From positions 2,469,430 through 2,533,429 of the forward strand of contig OX345649.1 in assembly GCA_947044365.1 (NCBI GenBank): a stretch of 64,000 nt of DNA. Reading direction: 5' to 3'. The notes below the pieces were generated by a model. That model saw nothing but the letters and a program-made list of their open reading frames with translations, did no database searches and was not told the DNA's origin. The position numbers were made by a program, and so were the translations under genes. Positions within the stretch are counted from its first letter, which is position 1; each line of letters opens with the position of its first letter. Source of the DNA: Petrosia ficiformis (lineage: Eukaryota; Porifera; Demospongiae; Haplosclerida; Petrosiidae). Below are positions 1-11,868 of the stretch, one piece after another.

Positions 1-300
1 GAGTCCACCGTAGTCTTTCTGAGTCTCATGAGTTCCCAGATGTCCCTCAGCCTCATGAGTTTCCATTAGTCTACCTGAGTCTCATGAGTCCACAGTAGAT
101 TCTTTGAGTCTCATCAGTCCCCAGTAGTCTCCCTGAGTGTCATGACTCTCCACTAGTCTTCCTGAGGGACTCATTAGAATCGTAGAGACTCCTGGGGACT
201 CATGAGAGTCAGGTAGACTAATGGGGACTCATGAGACTCATGGGGACTCATGAGACTTTGGCAGACTAAAGGAGACTCAGGGAGACTCCTGGGGATTACT
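1..300. repeat. Fragment of the satellite higher-order repeat at the window edge
   Basis: Orientation is B over about 1-168 and A over about 169-300. The first ~210 bases match the segment starting at 22,013 inside copy 3. The window therefore opens inside a truncated copy of the same higher-order unit, joined directly to the start of copy 1. The B-to-A switch has the recurrent form CCTGAGGGACTCAT. Confidence 0.75.
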
Positions 301-320
301 CTCATGAGTCTCCAGGAGTC
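284..320. repeat. A-to-B switch hairpin (recurrent junction type)
   Basis: GACTCCTGG at 284-292 and its exact reverse complement CCAGGAGTC at 312-320 flank a 19-nt loop containing CTCATGAG. Related junctions occur near 4,138-4,175, 11,852-11,888, 13,970-14,005, 21,655-21,691, 24,252-24,288 and 29,050-29,086. Confidence 0.8.
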
Positions 321-3300
321 ACTATGACTCTCATCCACAGTAGTATTTCTTAGTCTCATGAGTCTCCAGCAGTCTCATTGAGTCTCATGTGTCCCTTTTG
401 TCTTTATTTGTATCAAGATTCTCATGATTCCGCTGTAATATACCTGAGACTAAGGTATCCCCATGAGTATGATTCTCATGAGTCTCATGATCTCCATTAG
501 TTTCGCTAATTCTCATGAGTTCCCAAAATTCTCTCTCAGTCTCACGAGTCTCCATTACTCTCCCTGAGTCTCATGAGTCTCCATTAGTCTCGATGAGTCT
601 CATGAGACCCCAGTAGTCTTCTTAAATCTCATGAGTCTCCATCACTCTCCCTGAGTCTCATGAGTGCCTATGAGTCTTCATTATTATCGTGAGTTTCATG
701 AGTACCAAGCAGTCTCCCTCAGCCTCATGAGTTTCCATTAGTCTACCTGAGTCTCATGAGTCCACAGTAGATTCTTTGAGTCTCATCAGTCCCCAGTAGT
801 CTCCCTGAGTGTCATGACTCTCCACTAGTCTTCCTGAGGGACTCATTAGAATCGTAGAGACTCCTTGGGACTCATGAGAGTCAGGTAGACTAATGGGGAC
901 TCATGAGACTCATGGGGACTCATGAGACTTTGGCAGACTAAAGGAGACTCATGAGATTCATGGAGAATGCTGGGTCTCATGAGATCCAGAAAGACTACTG
1001 TGGATTCAAGAGACTCATGAGAATAATAGAGAATCATGAGGACTCATGAGACTCAGGGAGACTACTGGGGACTCATGAGACTCATAGAGACTACTTGGGA
1101 CTAATGAACCTCATAGAGACTACTGTGGACTCATAAGACAAATGAGAATCATGAAGACTCAAGGGGACTCATGTGACTGAGGGAGTCTACTTGGGACTCA
1201 TGAGACTCAGGTAGACTAATGGAGACTCATGAGACTCAGGGAGACTGCTTGGTACTCATGAAACTCACGATAATAATAAAGACTCATAGGCACTCATGAG
1301 ACTCAGGGAGAGTGATGGAGACTCATGAGATTTAAGAAGACTACTGGGGTCTCATGAGACTCATCGAGACTAATGGAGACTCATGAGACTCAGGGAGACT
1401 ACTTGTGACTCATAAGATTCTTCAAAATTATAAAGACTAAAGGGGATTCCTGAGACTCAGAGAGACTCATGAGACTTGGAAAGACTACTGTGGATTCATA
1501 AGACTTTGTGAGACTCATAGAGACTCATAGGGTCTCATGAGACTGAGGGAGACTTCTCGGGACTCATGAGACTCAAAGTGTCTGCTGGGAACTCATGAGA
1601 CTCAAAGAGACTACTGGAGACTCATGAGATTCAGAGAGACTCCTGGGGACTCAAGAGCCTCAAAAAGACTACTGGGGACTCATCAGTCTCAGCGAGACTA
1701 ATGGACGCTCATGAGACTCAGGGAGACTTCTTGGGACTCATGAGAATCTTGATACTGATAAAGACTAAAAGAGACTCATGGGGACTCATGAGACTTTGGC
1801 AGACTAAAGGAGACTCATGAGACTCATAGAGAAAGCTAGGGACTCATGAGATCCAGAAAGACTACTGTGGACTCATAACACTTGAGAATCATAGACTCAT
1901 GAGGACTCATGAGACGCAAGGAGAGTAATGGGGACTCATCAGACTCATAGAAACTGCTGAGGACTCATGAGACTCGGGGAAATTAATGGAGAGTCATGAG
2001 AATCCGGGAGACTTCTGGGGACTCATGAGACTCAAAGAGACTGCTGGGGACTCATGAGACTCTAGTAGACTAATGGAAACTCATGAGACTCAGGGAGACT
2101 ATTGGGGACTCTTGAGACTCAGCTAAACTAATGGAAACTCATTAGATACATGAAAATCATAGTGACTCCTGGAGACTCAGGAGACTAAGGGAGACTACTT
2201 GGGACTCCGAAAGGCTCGTGCGGACACATGAGACTTGAGAATCATAGACTCGTGGGGACTCATGAGGCTCAAGGAGAGTATTGGAGACTCATGAGTCTCA
2301 TGGAGTCTATATGGGACTCATGAGTATCAATGAGACTCATGGGGACTCTTGCGACTCAGGGAGACTAGTGGAGAGTCATGACACTCAGGGAGACTACTGG
2401 GGACTGATGAGACTCAAAGAGTCTACTGTGGACTCATGTGACTCACGAGATCATAGACTCATGGGGAGTCATGAGACTCAGGGAGAGTAATGGAGACTCA
2501 AGAGTCTCAGAGAGACTACTTGGGACTCATGAGTCTCAAAGTGTCTGCTGGGGTCTCAGGAGACTCAAAAAGATTACTGGAAAATCATGAGATTCAGAGA
2601 GACTCCTGGGGACTCATGAGAATCGTAGAGACTCCTGGGGATTAATTAGTCTCAAAGAGACTACTGGGGACTCATGAGTCTCAGCGAGACTAATGGATAC
2701 TCATGAGACTCAGGGAGACCTCTTGTTACTCATGAGAATCTTGATACTAATAAAGACTATAAGGGACTCATGAGTCTCAGCGAGACTAATGGAGACTATT
2801 GAGACTAAGGGAGACTACTGGGGACTCATGAAGCTCATAGAGACTGCTGCGTACTCATGAGACTACGAGAGTCTACTGTGGACTCATGAGACTCAGGTAG
2901 ACTAATGGAGACTCATGAGGCTGAGGGAGACTTCTCGGGACTCATGAGACTCAGCGAGACTAATGGAGAGTCTAAGGGTGACTGCTTGGTACTCATGAAA
3001 CTCATGATACTAATAAAGACTCATAGGCACTCATGAGACTCAGGGAGAGTAATGGAGACTCAAAGACTTAAGAAGACTACTGGGGTCTCATGAGACTCAG
3101 CGAGACTAATGGAGAATCATGAGACTGAAGGAGACTTATGGTGACTCATGTGACTCCGGTAGAATAATGGAGACTCTTGAGATTGAGGAGACTACTGGGA
3201 ACTCGTGAGACTCAGCGAGACTAATGGAGACTCATGAGACTCAGGGTGACTGCTTGGTATTCCTGAAACTCATGATACTAATAAACGCTCATAGGTACTC

Positions 3301-6300
3301 ATGAGACTCAGGGAGAGTAATGGAGACTCATGAGACTTAAGAAGACTACTGGGGTCTCATGAGACTCAGCGAGACTAACGGAGAATCATGAGTCTCAGGG
3401 AGTCTACTTGAGATTCTTGGTACTAATAAAGACTAAAGGGGACTCATGAGACTAAGAGAGACTGCTGGGAACTCATGAGACTGTTGAGACTAATAAAGAC
3501 TAAAGGGGACTCATGAGACTCAGAGAGACTCATGAGACTCAGGAAGACTGCTGAGGACTCATAACACTTGAGAATCATAGAGGACTCATGAGACTTAAGG
3601 AGAGTAATGGAGAGTCATGAAAATCCGGGACACATCTGGGGAATCATGAGACTCATTAGACTCATGGGGACTCATGAGACTCAGGGAGACTGATAGGGAC
3701 TCATGAGACTCAGGCCGACTGCTGGGGAATCCTGAGACTCAAATAGACTACTGGAGACTCATGAGACTCTGGTAGACTAATGGAAACTCATGAGACTCAG
3801 GGAGACTTCTGGGGACTCATGATACTCAACGAGACTAATGGAGACTCATGAGACTGAGGGAGACTTCTGGGAACTCATGAGACTCAGAAAGACTACTGTG
3901 GACTCATGAGACTCACGAGAATCATAGACTCATGGGGACTCATAAGACTCAGGTAGACTAATGTAGACTCATGAGACTCAGGGAGACTGCTTGGTACTCA
4001 TGAAACTCATGATACTAATAAAGACTCATAGGCACTCATGAGACTCAGGGAGACTAATGGAGACTCATGAGAATCAAGAAGACTACTGGAGTCTCATGAG
4101 ACTCAGCGAGACAAATGGAGACTCATTAGACTCAGGGAGACTCCTGGGGATTACTATCATGAGTCTCCAGGAGTCACTATGACTCTCATGTATCTCATGA
4201 GTCCACAGTAGTCTCCCTGAGTCTCATGAGTCCCCAGCAGTCTCCCTGAGTCTCATGAGTCCCTTTAGTTTTTATTTGTATCAAGATTCTCATGATTCCG
4301 CTGTAATATACCTGAGACTCAGGAATCCCCATGAGTATGATTCTCATGAGTCTCATGATCTCCATTAGATTCGCTGATTCTCATGAGTTCCCAGTAGTCT
4401 CCCGGAGTCTCATGAGTCTCCATTACTCTCCCTGAGTCTCATGAGTCCCCATGAGTCTCTACGATTCTCGTGAGTCTAATGAGTCCACAGTAGTCATTCT
4501 GAGTCTCATGAGTTCCCAGAAGTCTCCCTCAGCCTCATGAGTTTCCATTAGTCTACCTGAGTCTCATGAGTCCACAGTAGACTCTTTGAGTCTCATCAGT
4601 CCCCAGTAGTCTCCCTGATTGTCATGACTCTCCACTAGTCTCCCTGAGGGACTCATGAGACTCACGAGAATCATAGACTGATGGGGACTCATTAGACTCA
4701 GGGAGAGTAAGGGAGACTCATGAGACTCAGAGTGATTGCTGGGTATTCATGAAACTCATGATACTAATAAAGACTCATAGCTATTCATGAGACTCAGGGA
4801 GATTAAAGGAGACTCATGAGACTTAAGAAGACTACAGGGGTCTCATGAGACTCAGTGAGACTAATGGAGAATCATGAGTCTCACGGAGTCTACTTGAGAT
4901 TCTTTGTACTAATAAAGACTAAACGGGACTCATGAGACTCAGAGAGTCTCATGAGACTCAAAAAGACTGCTGGGGACTCATAACACTGGAGAATCATAGA
5001 CTCATGAGGACTGATGATACTCAACGAGACTAATGGAGACTCATGACAATCAGGGGGACTACTTGGGACTCATGAGACTCTTGATACTAATAAGGACTAA
5101 AGGAGACTCATGAGACTCCGCCAGACTCATGAGACTTACAAAGAATACTGTCGACTCATGAGACTTGAGAATCATAGACGCATGGGGACTCATGAGGCTC
5201 AAGGAGAGTATTGGAGACTCATGAGTCTCATGGAGTCTATATGGGACTCATAAGTAGCAATGAGACTCATGGGGACTCATGAGACTCAGGATGACAAGTG
5301 GAGAATCACGACACTCAGGGAGACTACTGGGGACTCATGAGACTCAAAGAGTCTACTGTGGACTCAATAGACTCAGGTAGACTAATGGAGACTCATGAGA
5401 CTCAGGGAGACTTCTTGGTACTCATGAGACTCAGGGAGAGTAATGGAGACTCATGAGACTCAGGGAGACTCCTGGGAACTCATGAGACTCAGGGAGAGTA
5501 ATGGAGACTCAAGAGTCTCAGAGACTACTTGGGACTCATGAGACTCAAAGTGTCTGCTGGGGACTCATTAGACTCAAAGAGACTACTGGAGACTAATGAG
5601 ATTCAGAGAGACTCCTGGGGACTCATGAGAATCGTAGAGACTCCTGGGGACTCATGAAGCTCATAGAGACTGCTGCGTACTCATGAGACAAAGAGAGTCT
5701 ACTGTTGACTCATGAGACTCAAGTAGACTAATGGAGACTCATGAGGCTGAGGGAGACTTCTCGGGACTCATGAGACTCAGCGAGACTAATGGAGAATCAT
5801 GAGACTCAGGGTGACTGCTTGGTTCTCATGAAACTCATGATACTAATAAAGACTCATAGGCACTCATGAGACTCAGAGAGACTCATGAGACTCGTGAGAC
5901 TCGTGAGACTCATAGGGACTCATGAGACTCAGGGAGACTTCTGGGGACTCCTGAGACTCATGAGAATCATAGAGACTCATGGGGATTCATGAGACTCAGG
6001 TAGACTACTGGGTGATCATGAGAATGATAGACACTTTTGGGGACTCATGAGACTCAAAGAGACTTCTGCAGACTCATGAGACTCAGCGAGTCTCATGGAG
6101 AATCATTAGACTCAGGGAGACTACATGGGTTTCATGAGACTCTTCATACTAATGAAGGCTGAAGGGTACTCATGAGACTCAGAGAGACTCTTGAGACTCA
6201 GAAAGACTACTGTTGACTCCTGAGACTCATGAGACTGAAAGACTCATAGGAAATCATGAAACTCAGGGAGACAGCAGGGGGCTCATGAGACTCAGAAAGA

Positions 6301-6355
6301 CTACTGTGGACTCAACACTTGAGAATCATAGACTTATGAGGACTCATGAGATTCA

Positions 6356-7055
6356 GGGAGACTTCTGGAGACTCATGAGACTCGGAGAGATTAATGGAGA
6401 CTCATGAGTATCCGGGAGACTTCTGGGGACTCATGAGACTCAAATAGACTACTGGAGACTCAAGAGACTGAGGGGGACAAATGGATACTCCTGAGACTCA
6501 GGGAGATTACTGGGAACTAATGAGAATCAGCGAAACTAATGGAGATCATGAGACTCATGAGAATCATACTCATGAGAATTCCTGAGTCTCAGGTATACTA
6601 CTGCGGAATCATGAGAATCATAAAGACAACTGTGGACTCATGAGACTCAAGGAGACTACTGGAAACTCGAGAGTCAGGTAGATGAAGGGAGTCTCATGAG
6701 ACTCAGGGAGACTTCAGGAGACTCATGAGACTCGGAGAGATTAATGGAGACTCATGAGAATCCGGGAGACTTCTGGGGACTCATGAGTCTCAAATAGACT
6801 ACTGGAGACTGAAGAGACTGAGGGGGACTAATGGATACTCCTGAGACTCAGGGAGACTACTGGGAACTCATGAGAATCAGCAAAACTAATGGAGATCATG
6901 AGACTCATGAGGATCATACTCATGGGAATTCCTGAGTCTCAGGTATACTACTGCGGAATCATGAGAATCATAGAGACAACAGTGGACTCATGAGACTCAA
7001 GGAGACTACTGGAAACTCAAGGGAGTCAGGTAGATTAAGGGAGTCTCATGAGACT
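6356..7055. repeat. 350-bp tandem duplication inside copy 1
   Basis: A block containing CTCGGAGAGATTAATGG at 6,381 recurs at 6,731, a 350-bp step, with few differences between the halves. The duplication is inherited in copies 2 and 3, with the same pattern near 16,160-16,860 and 26,440-27,140. It therefore predates the higher-order amplification. Part of the same block reappears at 9,166-9,330. Confidence 0.75.
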
Positions 7056-9126
7056 CAGGGAGACTACTGGGTACTAATGATAATCAGCGAAACTAAAGGA
7101 GATGATGAGACTCAGGGGAAATACTTGGGACTCATGAGATTCTTGATACTAATAAAGACTAAAGGGGATTCATTAGTCTCAGAGAGACTCATGAGACTCA
7201 GAGAAATTCATGAGACTAGTGAAACTCATAGGGACTCATGAGACTCAGGGAAACTATTGGTGACTCAAGAATCTCAGGGAGACTAGTGGAGAGTCATGAC
7301 ACTCAGGGAGTCTACTGGGGACTCATGAGACTACAGTAGTCTTTCTGAGTCTCATGAGACACCAGCAGTCGGCCTAAGTCTCATGAGTCCCTATTAGTCT
7401 CCCTGAGTCTCACGAGTGTCCATTATTCTCGCTTAGTTTCACGAGTCTCCAGTAGACTCCCTGAGTCTCATGAGTTCTCATGAGTCTCACTAGTCTCATC
7501 AGTTTCTCTGATTCTCATGGGTCTCATTAGTCCACCGTAGACTTTCTGAGTCATGAGTCTACAGTAGTCTGAGTCTAATGATTCTCTCGGAGTCTCATGA
7601 GTCCCCATCCGTCTTTATTAGTATCAAGAATCTCATGAGTCGACAGTAGTCTTACTGAGTCTCATGAGTCCTCCGGAGTCTCCCTGAGTCCCTTGAGTCC
7701 CTTTGAGTCTCTGAGTCTCATGAGTTCCCTTAGTGTTTATTAGTATGAAGAATCTCATTAGTCCCAAGTTGTCTCCCTGAGTCTCACGAGTCTCCATTTG
7801 TATCGTGGAGTCTCATGAGTCTACAGTAGTCTCTTTGAGTCTCATTAATCACAGGATGAGTCTCGTGAGTCCCCACTAGTCTACCTGAGTCTCATGAATC
7901 TCAATTAGTTTCGCTGAGTCTCATGAGTCTCCACTAGTATATCTGAGTCTCATGAGTCCCCAGTAGTCTCCCTAAGTCTCATGAGTCCCCAGTAGTCTCT
8001 ATGAGTCTCATGAGTCCCCATCAGTCTATGATTCTCATGAGTCTCATGAGTAGACTGTAATCTGTTTGAGTCTCTTTAGACCCCAGGAGTCTGTATGAGT
8101 CCCGATTAGTCTCCACAAGTCTCATGAGTCTCCATTAGTCCCCCTGAGTCTCATGAGTCTCAATTAGTTTCGCTGAGTCTCATGAGTCTCCACTAGTATA
8201 TCTGGGTCTCATGAGTCCCCAGTAGTCTCCCTAAGTCTCATGAGTCCCCAGTAGTCTCTATGAGTCTCATGAGTCCCCAGTAGTCTCCCTGAGTCTCACG
8301 AGTCCCCAAGAGTGTCTATGATTCTCATAAGTGCACATTAGTTTCTTTGAGTCTCATAAGTCCCCAGCAATCACTATGAGTCTCATGAGTCCCCGGTTGT
8401 CTATCTGAGTCTCAGGATTCTGAATTAGTCTCCCTGTGTCTCATCAGTCTCCACTAGTATATCTGAATCTCATGAGTCCCCGTGAGTCTCTATGATTCTA
8501 ATGGGTCTCATGATTCCCCAGCTGTCTCCCTGAGTCTCATGAGTCGACAGTAGCCTCTTCGAGTCTCATTAGTCCCCAGGAGTCTGCCTCCTGAGTCTCC
8601 AATAGTATCGCTGAGTCTCATGAGTCGCCTTGATTCTCTATGATTGTCTAGAGTCTCATCAGTCCACAGTAGTCTTTCTGAGTCTTATGAGATCCCTGCT
8701 GTCTCTATGAATCTCATGATTCCCCTTGAGTCTTTATTTGTATCAAGCATCTCGTGAGTCCCAAGTAGTCTCCCTGATCTCATGAGTCTCCATTAGTCTC
8801 GCAGAGTCTCATGAGTCCTGAGTAGTCTCCCTGAGTCTCATGAGTCTCCATTAGTCTACCTGAGTCTCATGAGTCTCCAGTAGTTTCTTTAAGTCTCATT
8901 ATTCCCCAGCAGTCTGCCTGAGTCTCATGAGTCACTATTAGTCTACCAGAGTCCAATGAGCCACCATTAAACTCCCAGAGTTGCATGAGTCCCTGTGTCT
9001 CTACGAGTCTCATTAGTACAATGAGTCCACAGTAGTCTCCCCGAGTCTCTTGAGTCTCTCTGATTCGCATGATTCCAATTTAATTTGTATCAGTATAATG
9101 AGTCTCTTTAGTCTCAAGCAGCCTCC

Positions 9127-9204
9127 CTGAATCTCATGAGTCTCCAGTAGACTCCCTGAGTCTCATGAGACTCAGGGAGACTACTGGGAACTCATGAGAA
9201 TCAG
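9127..9204. repeat. Imperfect palindrome at a B-to-A orientation switch
   Basis: The switch is centred on the CATG of CTCATGAG at 9,165/9,166. Each arm is about 39 bp with roughly four mismatches; the inner 14 bp (TGAGACTCAGGGAG) are perfect. The same junction occurs at 18,930-19,007. It could extrude as a cruciform or, if transcribed, fold as a hairpin. Confidence 0.8.
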
Positions 9205-11868
9205 CAAAACTAATGGAGATCATGAGACTCATGAGAATCATACTCATGGGAATTCCTGAGTCTCAGGTATACTACTGCGAATCATGAGAATCATAGAGAC
9301 AACAGTGGACTCATGAGACTCAGGGAGACTACTGGGGTCTCATGAGACTCATAGAGACTGCTGGGGACTAATGACACTCACAGAGACTGCTGGGGACTCA
9401 TGAGACTCACGTATACTAGTGGAGATTCATGAGACTCAGGGAGACTAATTGAGACCCATGAGACTCAGGGAGACTACTGGGGTCTCATGAGACTCATAGA
9501 AACTGCTGGGGACTAATGAGACTCACAGAGACTGCTGGGGACTCATTAGACTCAGAAAGACTACTGTGCTATCCTGAGACTCATAAGAATCATATAGACT
9601 CATGGGGACTCATGAGACTCAGGAAGTCTAATGGAAACTCATGAGACTCAGGGAGCATACTGGGGACTCATTAGATTCATGGAGACTACTGTGGAGTCAT
9701 GAGACTCATGAGAATCATAGAGACTCATGGGGACTCATGAGACTCAGGAAGTCTAATGGAAACTCATGAGACTCAGGGAGCATACTGGGGACTCATTAGA
9801 CTCATGGAGACTACTGTGGAGTCATGAGACTCATGAGAATCATATAGACTCATGTGGACTCATGAGACTCAGGGATACTAATAGAGAATCATGAGACTCA
9901 GGCAGACTGCTGGGGAGTCATGACATTCATAGAGACTACTGTGGAGTCATGAGACTCCTGAGATTCAAAGAGTCTACTGTGGACTCCTGAGAGTCAGGTA
10001 GACTAATGGACACTCATGAGGCTGAGGAAGACTACCGGAGACTCATGAGACTCTGCGAGACTGCTGCGGAATCATGAGACGAATAGAGATTGCAGGAAAC
10101 TCATGAGACTCAGAAAGACTACTGTGGACTCATGAGACTCATGAGAAACATAGAGACTCATGGGGACTCATGAGACTCAGATATACTAGTCGAGACTCAT
10201 GAGACACAAGGAGACTAATTGAGACTCATGAGACTCAGGGAGACTGCTGAGGACTCAAGAGACTCATAGAGACGGCTAGGGACTCATGAGACTCAGAAAC
10301 GCTACTGTGAACTCATGAGACTCCTGAGACTCAGAGAGACTACTGGGAACTCATTGGAATCATTGAAACTGCTTGGGACTAATGAGACTCAAAGATACTC
10401 ATGGGGACTCATGAGACTCAGGGAGACCAATGGAGACACATGAGACTCAGGGAAACTAGTGGAGACTCATGAGACACAACAGGACTAATAGAGACTCATG
10501 AGAGTCAGGGAGACAACTTGGGACTCGAGATTCTAGATACTAATAATGACTAAAGGAGACTCCTGTGACTCAGAGAGACTCATGAGACTCAGGTAGACTA
10601 ATGGATACTCATGACACACAGGGAGACTTCTTGGGACTCATGAGAATTTTGATACTAATAAAGACTAAAAGGGATTCCTGAGACTCAGAGAGACTCATGA
10701 TACTTAGACTACTGGGGATTACTCTCATGAGTCTCCAGGAGTCACTATGATTCTCAGGTATCTCATGAGTCCACAGTAGTCTCCCTGAGTCTCATGAGTC
10801 CCCAGCAGTCTCCCTGAGTCTCATGAGTCCCTTTAGTTTTTATTTGTATCAAGATTCTCATGATTCCGCTGTAATATACCTGAGACTCAGGAATTCCCAT
10901 GAGTATGATTCTCATGAGTCTCATGATCACCATTAGTTTCGCTGATTCTCATGAGTTCCCAGTAGTCTCCCGGAGTTTCATGAGTCTCCATTACTCTCCT
11001 TGAGTCTCATCAGTCCCCAGTAGTCTCCCTGAGTGTCATGACTCTCCACCAGTTTCCCTGAGGGACTCATGAGACTCATAGAGACTGCTGGGGACTCATA
11101 AGTCAAAGAAATACTACTGTGGACTCATGAGAGTCAGGTAGACTAATGGGGACTCATGAGACTCATGGGGACTCATGAGACTTTGGCAGACAAAAGGAGA
11201 CTCATGAGACTCGTAAAGAATTCTGGGTCTCATGAGATCCAGGAAGACTACTGTGGACTCATGAGACTCATGAAAATAATAGAGAATCATGAGGAATCAT
11301 GAGACTCAGGGAGACTACTGGGGACTCATGAGACTCATAGAGACTACTTGGGACTCATGAACCTCATAGAGACTACTGCAAACTCTTGAGACTAATGAGA
11401 ATCATGGAAACTCAAGGGGACTCATGTGACTCAGGGAGTCTACTTGGGACTCATGAGACTCAGGTAGACTAATGGAGACTCATGAGACTCAGGGAGACTA
11501 GTGTGGACTCAGGAGACTCATACCGACTCCTAGGGTGTAATGAAACTCAAAATGACTACTGTTAACTCATAAGACTCATGAGTGTCGTAGAGTCTCATGG
11601 GGACTCATGAGACTCAGGGAGACTATTGGGGACTCTTGGGACTCATCTAAACTAATGGAGACTCATGAGACTCAGGTAGACTAATGGAGACTCCTGAGAC
11701 TCAGGGAAACTGCTTGGTACTCATGAAAGTCATGATACTAATAAAGACTCATAGGCACTCATGAGACTAATGGAGACTCATGAGACTCAAGAAGACTACT
11801 GGAGTCTCATGAGACTCAGCGAGACAAATGGAGATTCATTAGACTCAGGGAGACTCCTGGGGATTACT

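Larger units (their letters stand above)
301..11868. repeat. Higher-order satellite repeat, copy 1 (longest form)
   Basis: This 11,568-bp unit starts at the CTCATGAG of 301 and ends where the same start sequence recurs at 11,869. Orientation blocks, approximately: B 301-840, A 841-4,156, B 4,157-4,650, A 4,651-7,330, B 7,331-9,165, A 9,166-10,722, B 10,723-11,064, A 11,065-11,868. Compared with copy 2 it has an extra 1,736 bp (about 1,390-3,126) and one extra 29-bp monomer near 4,220; together these account exactly for the 1,765-bp length difference. Where the copies align they look almost identical by eye, with only scattered single-base differences. Confidence 0.9.

Noticed and set aside
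6531..6560. Satellite-encoded hammerhead (CTGATGAG and CGAAAC occur in the 29-bp array)
   Set aside because: The motifs do not occur together with compatible stems in a monomer and appear as ordinary sequence variants.
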